A stretch of DNA of 64,000 nt. Origin: Sipunculus nudus. Its lineage: Eukaryota; Annelida; Sipuncula; Golfingiida; Sipunculidae. The notes under the pieces are model-generated. The model made no database searches and was not told the DNA's origin. It saw nothing but the letters and a program-made list of their open reading frames with translations. The stretch covers positions 61,079,676-61,143,675 of the forward strand of contig CM049316.1 in NCBI GenBank assembly GCA_026874595.1, read 5' to 3'. The position numbers and the translations under genes are program-made. Below, in pieces: positions 27,015-38,480 of the stretch (its first letter is position 1; each line of letters starts with the position of its first letter).

Positions 27015-28915
27015 CAATTCCACGCAAGAAATTCCACGGTTAAGGGTCGGAGATGGCTCCTTTGTTATTCCAACTCAGTTAATTCCTAAAAACTTGAAAT
27101 CCTTCAAAACAAGCTTCATCATCACTTAAATGGCATCTGTTCATCCCCTTACGAAGAAATATTCGGTTTTCTTTATCCTAATTTGATACAAACTGCCACC
27201 ATCAGACAATGGCGGCAACAATAAAAAGCTGAAAAAAACCCAGGCATTGTTAGTAATGTTCTGCAGGTTCCTGCATGTTTGTACTATTGGTGATCGATTA
27301 CGGGCCTTTGTCGTTCAGTATGCAGGGTAAATCCAGCGTAAACGATGTACTTGGGGTTGTAAGGCTTGGCCACGGGGTCGGTTTGATGTACACATCAGTG
27401 GGACATCCAATGATAGAAAATCAATGGTGAAAACATGAAACGGTACCTGACTGCATATTTTTCCGTAGGTACAATCATCAAATGATCATAAAGGCAATTT
27501 ACATGTTTTGTAAGTGGATTTGAACACCTGTACGAGGAATTAGGCGTGATACTGAAAATAAATACGCCAGAACAATACATCACTGATCCCGGTTATATTT
27601 ACAGAATGAATAATTAATAGCCTCTCTTTACTGGGACGGGTGGTTTATATTGGTTGAAATCTCCACATTTGTGATGACAAAATATTTTGTGGGTTGGCTT
27701 TATTAGTTCCCCTAAAATGTAAAACCATCTAAAATTTATTTTTTCTTTTTTTTTTCTTCTATCCGCGGTTGAGCTTGATCTCCAATGTGATTGATTTTCA
27801 AAGGCTGACCTTAAGCTGACCACTATATTTGTCAGTCCTAGGTGACAGATTTGAACCGTCCTTTGGTCAAAATCTGCCTATTTGGTCACAGGTAATAGAT
27901 TTACCTAATCTTCAAGCTACATAGACTGAGTTATCTCTATTACTGATCACTTGCGGCAACCAGGGGGTATGTTCAAGATTTAGGGGTTAAAGGGGTAAGA
28001 GATGGTGTGAAGTGGAGGGACAAGCATCTATCGTGATCACTCGGCGAATACAGACATCTTGTTTTCTGTGACCCTGTGTCTGCAGATCCATCATGGTTTG
28101 TTCTGTAATTATGAGCATGTGATCTAAGGAACGATGGAAGTATCAGCGCCATAATCTATACTTGTACTAGCCGTGACAACACGACTCAGTAGGCACTGAT
28201 ATTAGGCTAGAAACCCTAACTAGAGTCGTGATACAAGCACTATCGAAATATGCATTGCAGTGGCTTTCCACCATGTTGCTTTCATATCGTGCTCAACATT
28301 CCAAAATCTTTAAATTTGTCTACGAATGATGAATTAACGCAAAACAATACATGTAAACTCACGACCTAAACTGGAACTTTATGGTCTCTATGGTAATGAA
28401 TCATTTTTGTATCGTGTACAAGTTAGCTTCGTCTAGTAACCCATGCCAGCCAATACAACAAACATGCGGAGGGGTTTACCAATATGCTGAATTAAAACGA
28501 AACCTTTCTCGCTCCTGTTAGCTGATGTTAAAAAGTACACTTAAAACGCTGTTGATTGGTTTGGTTTTGTTAAGTGACTGCGTACTTGTTAGCCATGAGG
28601 CGTTGTCATTAATGCATCCTCATAGACATCAAATTGCCTTCCTCGTTTAAGCATGTAACGGCACTCTGACAGCCAGCACGCTGGTCGTAGAATCTCTAAT
28701 GTCAGAGGACTGACAAGGCGCTATACTTGTGCTGGATGAAAATGTTGCTGTGATCTAGATGATGCGGACGAAGACTACTTGTTTTTGACCTTGACAGTAC
28801 TGGTGTAGTAGAAAGTTCTTCTATGACAGAGGCGCGTTTGGGAATGAAGTGTTGTGTGTATCCTTAGCTGAAGTTCCCGGAAGGGCGTTACATTGAGGGT
28901 GTTCATGGACGACAA
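27015..28915. other. Non-coding, nothing recognised
   Basis: Short open frames without domains. No repeat was recognised. Confidence 0.4.
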
Positions 28916-28919
28916 CAAC

Positions 28920-29140
28920 TGCAGTGACCTTGAGGGTACGGGCGAAGACCAAAGGTTTACCTTTGATTTTGGGTATGCGGGCGAAGGCCAAGGATTTTAC
29001 TTTGACCTTGAGGGTACGGCGACAGTCAAATGTTAAGTATGACATTGTGGGTGCGAGCGAATGCCAAAGGTTTAAGTGTGACTATGAGGGTGCGGGCGAA
29101 GGTCAAAATTTTGCCTATGACCTTGACCTTGATTTTACGT
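28920..29140. repeat. Degenerate ~40-bp tandem repeat
   Basis: Five imperfect units start near 28926, 28967, 29006, 29041 and 29081. Each has a TGAGGGT(A/G)CGGGCGAAGGCC-like core, followed by AAAGGTTT and a GACCTTGA-like spacer. The open frames on both strands follow from the repeat. Confidence 0.7.
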
Positions 29141-30009
29141 GTGAAGAAAAATCCATTTGATCAACTCTACATTTGATTTATACACAATCCTCCTGAAAAA
29201 AAGCTCGTGGGATCCAGCTGTATAAAACACAGCATGGTTTTAAAGCATAATCGCTGTCGGGAACCAAATTTGTTAATTTCTTCCAAAAATACTTCGCCTA
29301 TTATGGTGAGTTTTGACACTTGATAATACTATCCGAACCACAACTGAGTGATATGTTCTTAATTTTTTTTCTTTTGCACTTAACTAATCAGATGTGCCAC
29401 CAACGGAATATTTCACTGTATAACAGTATTTTTGCATTTAGTGATTAGGGCTTTTATTCTTTTATCAGATCCTGAGATAACCCTTCGAAGACATACCTTC
29501 TTTTACAAAATATTGTAGTTTAAGCACAGTGTGCTTACTGCAACACAACACGTTTTGAGGTTTTAGGCTCTCACGCCCATACACAGCAATCATGTATGGC
29601 TATTTAGAATATTTACAAGATTAGCGGGAGAACGATGCCTTTGGTGATGACCGTGTGACGTCAACATGATGCCATTATGGTACACAGATTAGGATTGATT
29701 TCATCTTTAACAACTGTACTTATCAAGACAGCGCCAGTGTTCTTTAATCATGCCGATTAATTGTGGTTTTGTACGTTGGACTAACTGAGGCTTACATGCA
29801 AATAATTATAGGGTTCATAATTTGATATATGCATCTTCAAAGCCTACCGGTTCCAGGAATTCTTAGACCTATTATTGTATCAATTACTCAAACAAACACC
29901 TTGCGAATCACGAGAAGCCACAACAGAGAGAAACTAGAAACAGAGACCAAAGACTCATTTTTTTTCAGATTTCTTCAATGGACTGACGAGAGACTATAAT
30001 AAGATTGAA
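29141..30009. other. Non-coding, nothing recognised
   Basis: AT-rich flank of the pogo/Tigger-like element. No exon or repeat was recognised. Confidence 0.4.
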
Positions 30010-30011
30010 TA

Positions 30012-30512
30012 AAGTGAAATCTCGCTAACACGACCATTGCGGGACCAGTCAACGTTGTCCTGTCTGCGGGATGGTCGTGTTAGTAGGGTGGTCGTGTCGG
30101 CGGGGTGGTCGTGTCAGCGGGGTGGTCGTATCAGCGGTGTAGTCGTGTCGGCGGGGTGGTCGTGTCAGCGGGGTGGTCGTATCAGCGATGTAGTCGTGTC
30201 AGGGGGGTGGTCGTGTTAGCGGCAGGCTTTAACACCCGTTCGATATTTTTAACCTGAAGACCAGTTTAATTTCAACCCCAGTACGAAAGATATAAATTAC
30301 CCCCTTTTTGACACACGTTGTATCTTTCCCTACAATCCAAGACCAAAACTGGGCATACCCGAGGCGTGACAACAGAGAAGTTCCGGAACAAAAGTCAAAT
30401 ACAACCATCGTCCATTATAACATAGATTTACATTGGTCCGGGACCAAAGAAGTGGTCGTCATATCGGGGGTGGTCGTGATCACGGGGGTGGTCGTCAGGC
30501 GAGATTTCACTG
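30012..30512. mobile_element. pogo/Tigger-like MITE with internal minisatellite
   Basis: The left end is AAGTGAAATCTCGC. The right end, reverse complemented, is CAGTGAAATCTCGC. TA dinucleotides flank both sides (30010-30011 and 30513-30514). CAGT...CTC ends with TA duplications are typical of the pogo/Tigger branch of Tc1/mariner. Subterminal CGACCAC motifs are repeated in inverted orientation at both ends. There is no transposase. Confidence 0.65.
30068..30225. repeat. 17-bp minisatellite (GGTGGTCGTGTCAGCGG)
   Basis: About nine 17-bp units lie inside the pogo/Tigger-like element. Every third unit carries a shared variant (TGTAGTCGT), giving a 51-bp higher-order period. The unit is the element's own subterminal motif, so the array probably grew from its end. 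Confidence 0.85.
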
Positions 30513-30514
30513 TA

Positions 30515-33400
30515 GTTATGTTTGATATAGTTAGATATAGTTGTAAGATATTGGTGCCATATATGCTTATTATAATAAAAAGGTTCAACTTGTAATTAAG
30601 AAATGCAAACATGTCAAAATTATACTGTCAAAAAGGACCTTTTTCTGTTACTACGGACTATTTAAGATTACATGCATTTACCAACATAGATAAGTCGAAG
30701 CAATTGGTGTGTCAGATCTCGCAAACCCGGTCATTGCAGTGACATTATAGGAACCTAATCTTTGAAGGTCACGAGTAAAAGGAATTTAAATTTAGACGTT
30801 TTACAATACTGACGTCATTTGCTTCCCTCTCTAATTATGGCGGAACAAATTTTGGAGAGTTGGCATGAAATGTGCGGATTTAATGCACTCTGCGTGATGT
30901 GATAATCAGCTTATCATGTCATTAATGTGTAAGGAAAGCATTGGGCAGTTATTAGATTACAAGGGTCTTCTGTAAAATTAGTCTCCCTTGGCCTGTCACA
31001 CCGCCTCTTGTTTCTTGACCTACTATTCGCTGGTTGCCACTGACTTCAGGTTTATTCTCAGCGTGCCTTCGCGCAATGCAGGCTGGGAACGAGCTTATTA
31101 GTATTAATGGGGAACGCATGGACATTTCAAGGTCGTTTTGCAGAATTCATTTTTGTGTATGTTATCAGTTTCAGTCGTAAAAGTTAATTAAATCACGGGT
31201 TCGCGTGACAAGGCGTGTGGTCAACCGAACAAAAAAGCCCATCAATATATAGTTTAAAGGTCTGTAAGTTCAAAAACCAAAAAGTGCATTTAGATTTAGG
31301 AGTGAGAACTAACAAACAGAGCAAACACCCAGCCAAAATTTTATAATTTTAAAATACAGCCCATAAAGGATCCGAGACAAACATTTCTTAATCTTATATA
31401 TTATACAAGAATACACGGAAATGTAAAACATACCAGATATTCCAGAAACCACCTCTTGTAACGGTACTGTATTTTTACAGCTCATGTGTACCCTCCGAGA
31501 GTAGTGGGAGCATGTACGCAACAATAAGAGCAACCAACCAGTAATACACTTCTCAAACACAGATGTTACATAGATATATTTTACCATACAAAAGGAAAGA
31601 CAAATATGTAAAATTTATCTGTTACTATCATTTGATATGAAGAAGGACATTATTATATACCGAGTTTTTTATTGTGAATATAGAGTACCAACCTGAATGT
31701 CTTCAGCATCCCTATTACCATGGTGACACGAACTTATATATATATATATATAAGGGGTACGGTAAGATACGCACTTGAATATGTAGTCTAAAAAAGCTCA
31801 AGTATAAGAATAGATTTGGACTTTAGTTAAGAAATATTATTCGCCACGCGATTGAGAGTCTGTGTACCTGGATGATATTATCTGAGATATGACCATGATT
31901 TTAAAATCAGATAAATCCGCAATGAATGTCACTGGTAAGAATGTCTTAATCAAAGACAGGCAAAATGTCTTCCTGTAGTTTGACAAGATCTCAAGAGCAA
32001 ACACCAGTATAACAAGCTGGATTTTAACAGTCTTTTAATCATTGATTTGGTAGAACGGCTCCTCTATCTCACGACACGTATCACTCATCTGCATGATCTC
32101 TGCTTCTTTCTTCTTTGATAATTTAAAACTGATTTTAAGAAATGTTATTATAACCTTTAAAGCCGTCACGTCTGCTTTGTGATTTAAAATATACTTTTTT
32201 ACTTCTTTGTAGAAAAATATAAAATATAATTCTTCAGCGAAACATTTTCAAATTGTCATTCAGTTCATGGCAACTCCAACTTTTATATGTGTATAGAATG
32301 TCCGTTGTAAATATTCCATGATGACGTTCCCGAATCCGGATCATGTATCGGATCCAAACCATAATCCTATCGATTCTTTACTGACTCATTCCCAAAATTT
32401 CTTTAAAATTTCATGAGATTCCGTTCATGTTTTCGTGAGGTATGTTATGTACAAAAACACAAACACACGCACGAGGATGAACGCATATCATCCTGTCGGA
32501 GGAAAAGGATTTCATGACCTTATTTTGGCTTTCTTTGCTGGCTGGCCGTCGTAATGGTGTTTACGCTGTTGCTGTCCCGTGTTTCTATATTGCGTTACCG
32601 TTCATGGATAAGAATCCTTCGGTCTCAGCCACAAGAAGGAGCATTGAAAGGCGGCCCGTGGGAAAAATATTTTTTACCGAAAGTAGGAGCAAGTGTGTGA
32701 TCCAAATTATAATTAGACCAAATGCATATAGCTTTTGTTAACCTAATGTTAAAATAGCCAACACAGACATTGCAGTATTGTATTCACGTCATTAGAAAAA
32801 TGCAAAAAACACTGGTATCAGTAGAACTTCGTAAAACTACATCAATAACCATAGCTCAATTTATATTCAGTATACAACCCCAATGGCCTAGTATGTCTAT
32901 ATACACAAAAATTAGTTGTTCTTCGGATTTTGTTTTTAATTGTGGATTATTTTATCTTTTTGCAAATGAGGAACATGATTTGGTAATGAAGCTTATTAGT
33001 GTTCTTGTCTCGAGTCTTCAAAATTATTTTATCGGTATGGAAAATGGACTCAGTTTTGTATTGATTATATCAACCACTTCATGAATTTAAAAGAATTTTT
33101 TGTAAACTTCCTATCAAGTTTGAAAATTTCTATATAGGTAAAACTAAGCCACTTTTTTTTCGTTCTCACACTCAGTAGAGCTTCTAATCTTTTTGGGGTG
33201 GCCGAATTGACCTTTGTTAAGCGGGTTCGCAAAAGGCAAAGCTTCGTGTTTAGGTTGTACTCAGTTCATATTTCATTAAACCGGTTTCCAAAGGACGAGT
33301 AAATTTCTTTCCCTGCACCTCCTCTATAAACCTATCAGAGTCAAAAAGAAACAACAGATAATGTTGTCATATTAAACATCACTTTTCACGTATTCTTAAT
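30515..33400. other. Non-coding, nothing recognised
   Basis: A short (TA)n tract lies near 31736-31753. The open frames have no recognisable domain. Confidence 0.4.
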
Positions 33401-33410
33401 AAAAACGTTT

Positions 33411-33650
33411 TTATTTTACAAGGATTGTAGAAATGGTTATAATGGCTAAAACAACACACTCTCCGTGGTTCGGGTGGTGGCGTTCTATAATTTGTACGGG
33501 TGGAAAACCCCGGAACACCCGGAGAAAACCAGCGACCTTTGACGGGCAACTACAACCCACCCTTATAGCCACGACGGGAATCGAACCCGATTCGCCAGCG
33601 GAGAGGGCCGAGCGTTTTATCACCCGGCTATCCAGATACTTGGTAACTTG
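33411..33650 (-). repeat. tRNA-derived SINE, full-length-like
   Basis: On the minus strand the head holds an A-box-like GGATAGCCGGGTGA (about 33620-33633) and a good B box, GGTTCGATTCCC (about 33577-33588), at tRNA-like spacing. A central block with GGTTTTCTCCGGGT follows, and an AT-rich tail. The central block resembles the conserved Meta-type domain described in mollusc SINEs (recalled, not searched). Copies at 14030 and 48680 share the block. It is not a functional tRNA: no convincing cloverleaf can be drawn. Confidence 0.75.
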
Positions 33651-34103
33651 GTCATACTAACGCCTGGTTAATGCAGTATTTATAGTTACATTTGCCGGTC
33701 GACTATGGTACACATGCCTATTGAATCAATTGATCTTTTATTCATCCCGTGTATTTATACAACTGGACAATGATGCACAGTTAGCCCTGCAAGCCGGCGG
33801 TGCGGAATGACCAATTGCAGGTGTACTGATCACTAGAGAGTAACCGTATACGGATTTATTTCTGTTCGATAATTCGATTTCCTGTTGGAGAGGATGACCC
33901 CGGCAACCAATCCTACTAATCCACTATTAACACAATAACCGTAGTAACTGGCAATGGATTATTCGCATTGTAACGTCCAAAACCTCTTAATTAAGCAAGG
34001 CCCTGTGGTATTAAAGCGACCTGGGTTGAGGCATTTCATGATAAGTGCACCTAGTTATAAAAGGATTACGTTCCCCTACATTTGTGGGTTAAAGGAGCGT
34101 CAA

Positions 34104-34165
34104 CAGGGGAGGATCCAGGATTTAGAAAAAGGAGGGGCCCCAACACGGGAGACCTAATGACAAAA
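34104..34165 (+). mobile_element. Poly-G MITE fragment (GGATCCAGGATTTAG end)
   Basis: CAGGGGAGGATCCAGGATTT is followed by AGAAAAAGGAGGGGCCCC, matching the left arm of the elements at 14310 and 62130. It abuts the dispersed repeat that begins near 34165. Confidence 0.55.
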
Positions 34166-34580
34166 CTTAAAGAGACATCAACAATATTATTCCTATTCTT
34201 TCACACTAACAGTTCATTTTTGCTTTATACAAACGTTTCCAAGCAAAACCATTCCAGCACACTTTCTCATTTCCTCGCTGAGACTGTTTTACACCTTGTT
34301 ATAGCCCTGCGTGTTGGTAAACACCTCCGTAACCGGAGGTCCGATTTATAGGGGCAACACGCGGTGTTTCAGCCAGCGGAAACATGTACACACGGCCCGA
34401 CGCACTGTGTTTATGTTTACGCCTGCGGTTGCGCCCGGTTCACTGTTTTTAACACTCGTTTACAGGAATAAGCAAACGGTTTCAAGGCAATATTTTGACA
34501 GGTACAGATTTATTTTAAGAGGAAGAAGCTATTTTTCGTGTTAACTCAACATGCTGTACAGGTGATTGGATCCGCTCCTG
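34165..34580 (+). repeat. Dispersed repeat, copy 2 (partner of 3770-4290)
   Basis: It aligns with the reverse complement of 3770-4290, from CCTATTCTTTCACAC through GCTTTATACAAA, CACGCGGTGTTTCA and CACTGTTTTTAACAC to CTATTTTTCGTGTTAA. The open frames differ between copies. The class is unknown. Confidence 0.65.
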
Positions 34581-36550
34581 TTCAAATTCATTGTATGCTT
34601 TTATTGAAGGGGCCCATTCCGATATATGTCGTCTAACAAATGAAAATCCCTTGAACATTTGATAAATATGAGCCAGAAAACAACAGGCTGCTCGTTTTGT
34701 TGATATCCATTTGTTTATAACTAATGTTGGGCGGGCCAAACTCCAAACACGTTCATTAAGGATAGCGAACTTGTACGACACAGCAAATTGACTTGTTACC
34801 AATGAGATGAATTTGCACTTTGGTTTGTAAGCTCAATGTATTATGTTTGTATTACTCGTAGACAATTGTTCCGATAACCGACCGACCAAGAATCGGGATA
34901 TTATTGAGGAAGTCACGCAGTGTAGGGCACTGTTGGATCGTTTTCAGTTGGCGAAAAAACCATAACAAAAGATAAAGATCGAAGCAATGCAACTCATAAT
35001 GAGTGCAAATATCCTCTAGGCACAGTGAAAATAGCTTTGTCGTAATATCTGATAATTTTGTTACAGCGATGGCACCGCACATTCAAAAGAAAGCCACGCT
35101 CAATCTCGAAAAATGGAAGATAGACACGAAAAGGGATAAACACACCTGTTACAGAAGCTACGGAGCCTGATACTTAAGCCATAAACCACTGTATGACTAT
35201 TGGATATCTGTATGATTGCTGAAGTTATGACAATGAATAATGATTTATACATCCGTAGCCATTGAGATATGCATCGGAAGTCAGCTCATGCATGTGGTAT
35301 CAGCCTGGAGCCAATATGCTTCTCTTGAACAATGAAACTCTCACGCAGTGGTTGATAAAATGCTACAATGCGAGGACTTTTTCACGTCTGTCTCCGTATC
35401 TCTGTCCTCGTCACTCGGTTTTTTCCCTGATATCCTGTCCTGTTTTTGTTCTAAAGAAAGCCTCTTTAGATGTTAATTTTAAATATCGCTACTCCACATT
35501 ACATAAATATAATATATACCGAATGCTGTGAAAGTCAATTTAAGAAAAAAAATATGCCTCCACTAAATTACTCAATTTTTTTTGTGAGACAAGAATCATA
35601 AAGTGTAACATATATAATCCCTTCGATAGTTTGATAACAGATCTTGAGCAGTGTTTATTAACTACGATTAACTACGAATCCCCGAGGGAAAGTATTGGGA
35701 GCAAGTACCACGTCATAGGAAAGACGACTAATAATAATTTGTAATACGGACCTTTGGACCAAACAAATGGAAAGAGGATGCGACTTTTTATTGGCAAGGC
35801 GAAATTTTATAATATGCTGCATATGAGTATTTTTTTTTCGATTTTCAACTATGTCTATATGGATAAAAAAAATATGCACTAACACACTTATTACCGGTGG
35901 TTTGTTGGACGTCCACCAAAATATGTTTGATCTGTGAATGAAAAAAATGAGCGTCGATTTCGTAGAATAATCACAGGGATCGTAGTTCTTTGACATTTTC
36001 AGCTTTTCAAGGGAAAAGCATTAATACAGGTTTCCCTTTCCGCAGGAAAGTCTGCTTTCCGCTAAAGATGCATCCTATCATCATATCAAAACCTTCGCTC
36101 AGTTTTAACCTGATTCTGTCATCTTACAAGCATCCTACGAGCAAACTTGCATTCTAAAAAACGAACTGAATGTTTTCAACTGTTATATCAGAAACACGAC
36201 TGTGCAGTGAAAAAAAAAACCCAGGAAACTATTTGAGATGAGGGCCTTAATGCAGGAAAGAATAAGAAATTATATAGGAAATATATAGAGAGTTGGTGGA
36301 AGAAAACACTGTAAAATATGTTTTTGTGTTATGTTTTTTTCTACTTATCAGCTATTAATGTGGGAAAAAAATCAAGGTGTTCACCTTTCCGACGGATTGG
36401 TACAAAATGAAAAATGCCTTTCTGTGCAAGTGTTTGCTTGTCTGAGATAGGCGGAAAGGCGTTATTACGAACCCTGGATTATATATATTCTGTGGCCTGC
36501 TAACCGGCAACTTTTGCGTTAAAATTCAGGATTAAATGACTTAAAGGTAC
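34581..36550. other. Non-coding; start of the intron after the RGK exon
   Basis: On the minus strand this follows the donor at 36557 and so should be intron 1. It was scanned for GTPase motifs such as DxxG or NKxD in a splice-flanked frame; none was recognised. Confidence 0.4.
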
Positions 36551-36551
36551 G

Positions 36552-36560
36552 TCTTACCTG
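36552..36560 (-). promoter_or_regulatory. Splice donor of the RGK exon
   Basis: On the minus strand the sequence reads CAG|GTAAGAC, close to the animal donor consensus. The open frame beyond it runs only five more codons to a stop, which fits a real exon end. It interrupts a glycine codon after its first base (phase 1). Confidence 0.75.
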
Positions 36561-37503
36561 AGAATGTGTCCACGTGACCCATATATTCTGACGTCATGAA
36601 CTGGGTGGTAAGCGCCGTCTTTCCGACACCACCACTTCCTAGCACAAGGACACGGTACGCAGAGGGTTCCTCAACTTCCGACTCCGCGTCCACGAACACT
36701 TGTGAGGAAGATTCACTGCTATGTGACCCTGACGCCATGCTTCCGGGGTCCGTACTTCCGCTCGCCGTAGACTTGTGACTTCCCCTTGAGCGACGTTTGA
36801 ACGAGTCACCCCTGTTCACAATACCTTTAGACGTAGTTTGGAAGCTCCGGACCCTGTACACGCCTTCGGGCAGTTCAGGGACCGGTTCTTCGCCCTTTGG
36901 AGGTGAAATTATTAGCGCATATGGTGATTCTGTGTCACCATCTTGGCGCGTTGGTAAACTACTTGTGCGTGGCCGAAACCTGTCGTCCGCGATTACTTCT
37001 TCTGCTCGAGTCGGGCGCGGCTTTCGACAGGAGTACGCTCGGCGATGTTGTGGCGATATATTTTCCGCAGGGCTTTTTGAGCGTTCTTTCATTTCAAAAG
37101 ACTGTAAAAAGACACGGCGGTTAATTTGAGCTTCTGTGGGTAGGGGTTGAATCTGCAGAGAATGGGTACCGTCCAACTTTAAGCGGTTTAGCGCTAAACG
37201 AAGACCGTCTGAAGAGTTCAACAAATACTCTTCCTCTACGACACAGTCGTTCACCATCTCACCGCTAGGGGTCCGTCTTCTCGATCTCTTCAACGGACTC
37301 TTAATGCTGCTGCCTCTCATAAAACCTTTAGGAGTCTCTGATTTGAAACTTCCGCCACGGTTCTGCGCATCTTCCGGTTGTGGTTTCCTTCTCCTCCGGG
37401 GAGGCAGACTTTTTGAGCGGTGGTGGTTTGAACTAAAATTATACGCCTGCGCCCGGTATTGCTCGAATTCGTCCATTTCGGATTGTCGTGTTTCTGGCAT
37501 CAT
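36558..37503 (-). CDS. First coding exon of an RGK-family (Rad/Rem/Gem/Kir-like) small GTPase, partial
   Basis: The exon encodes about 315 residues plus one base of a split codon. The N-terminal ~280 residues are low in complexity and rich in Arg, Lys and Ser: a PPRRRRK stretch near residues 34-40, and two 14-3-3 mode-1-like sites, RSKSLP (29-34) and RTSSLP (179-184). A block at 215-245 containing KGIVNRGDSF precedes an acidic, Ser-rich linker. The G domain begins near 282 (YRVLVLG) with P-loop GSGGVGKT at 289-296, then QFMTSEYMGHVDTFS. The FMTSEY wording after the P-loop and the long extension point to RGK rather than Ras, Rap or Rab. RGK proteins regulate voltage-gated calcium channels and the cytoskeleton at the plasma membrane and bind 14-3-3. 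The exon ends at CAG|GTAAGA (donor at 36557), so the remaining G motifs must lie on other exons; none was found here. The frame is open to an upstream ATG at 37632, but those 43 residues look like untranslated sequence. I prefer the double Met at 37503/37500, where the first ATG has G at -3. Which RGK paralogue this is cannot be decided. Confidence 0.75.
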
Positions 37504-37520
37504 TGCCACCAATATATTAA

Positions 37521-37797
37521 CTATGCAAAAGTTTAAGTCATTATAACAAGCGCACTTGACTCGCACTGAAACTTCTGAGAAAGGTTTCACTAAACGGTCC
37601 ACATTTAAGAACTTGAAAGGTTTATAACGCAAAGACGCATAGGCAAGCTGACTATTTTTTATGATATAAACCTCACATAAGTTTAATTTATTGAGAAATA
37701 TGAAAATTCTGTAAAGAGATATGAATTAACAATAGATCAAAGGCCACATTAGATATGAAAAACGGACACCTTCGGTTAGCCCATTTGTCCGGCTCAC
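37521..37797 (-). other. Possible 5'-UTR intron of the RGK gene
   Basis: On the minus strand a strong donor-like CAG|GTGAGC has its first intron base at 37797. A candidate acceptor, TTTTGCATAG, ends at 37521, leaving 17 bases before the ATG at 37503. A TGACTTAA branch-point-like sequence lies just upstream of the acceptor, though the pyrimidine tract is short. If real, the 277-bp intron means a non-coding exon lies to the right of 37798. This is inferred from splice signals only. Confidence 0.3.
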
Positions 37798-38480
37798 CTG
37801 TCAATACGGAAAAGTCCGTTATTATGTCCTACATCAAAGTATGGTCAGGATGATGCATCTCTAAGACGAACCCGAGGGATAAAAAGCACAAGTTATTCCG
37901 AAGAAGGTCACAATGGTAGCATTTTGCGTTTCAGGGAACAAAAAACTTCGTGGATCGACCGCAGTCTCTCGCGGGCTGAACTCCCTCCTTCACGTGTGAT
38001 CCAGCTCGTTATGTCGCTAGCTTAGTGGTCCCATCGATGGTTATGCCTGTACCCCTGGACAATCTGCGTGCTAGCTAACGTCAACCGTCAATACTGGGGC
38101 CGTCTGGGCTGAGCTTCAGTAATTTGTATCCTCCCGACCAGCGGATCGATAGGGTCCCTTCCCTGGCTGTCGGCTGTCAATGAACACCGAGATTTCAGCT
38201 GGCGATGTGCAATTCAAATCGACTCCGGCGGAACTCTGAAAAGAAGTCAACAAATAATTAATTCAAATTTCAGCTAGCGCACTTTTAACAGCTACAAATA
38301 ATGTATCGCGCACGCCGATTTTCCGTTTACATGGTGAATAGGTTCGCCGACAGGATAAATTCTTTACAAACTTCGCACTCATTAAAGTACTCTGTCGTTT
38401 TTATCGACTGGGACGGAACCGGAAGTCGGCGCGAGGGACTCTGTGTAATCTCCAGGCCGGTTTATCGAAACTACATTCAG
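37798..38480 (-). promoter_or_regulatory. Candidate 5' exon and promoter region of the RGK gene
   Basis: This stretch has more C and G and more CpG than the surrounding AT-rich DNA, and lies directly upstream of the minus-strand exon. It holds an ETS-type ACCGGAAGT core near 38417. No TATA box or initiator can be assigned with confidence. The call rests on position and composition. Confidence 0.22.

Noticed and set aside
27848..27865. Second B-box-like match (reverse of AGATTTGAACC)
   Set aside because: No A box at the right distance and no stem pairing.
33570..33635. Functional tRNA gene on the minus strand
   Set aside because: A and B boxes are present, but no convincing acceptor stem or cloverleaf forms, and the sequence continues into a SINE body shared with two other copies.
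37504..37632. RGK protein start at the upstream ATG (37632)
   Set aside because: The 43 added residues are Cys- and hydrophobic-rich, unlike the polar extension that follows. A double Met with good context lies at 37503/37500, and an acceptor-like site interrupts the stretch.
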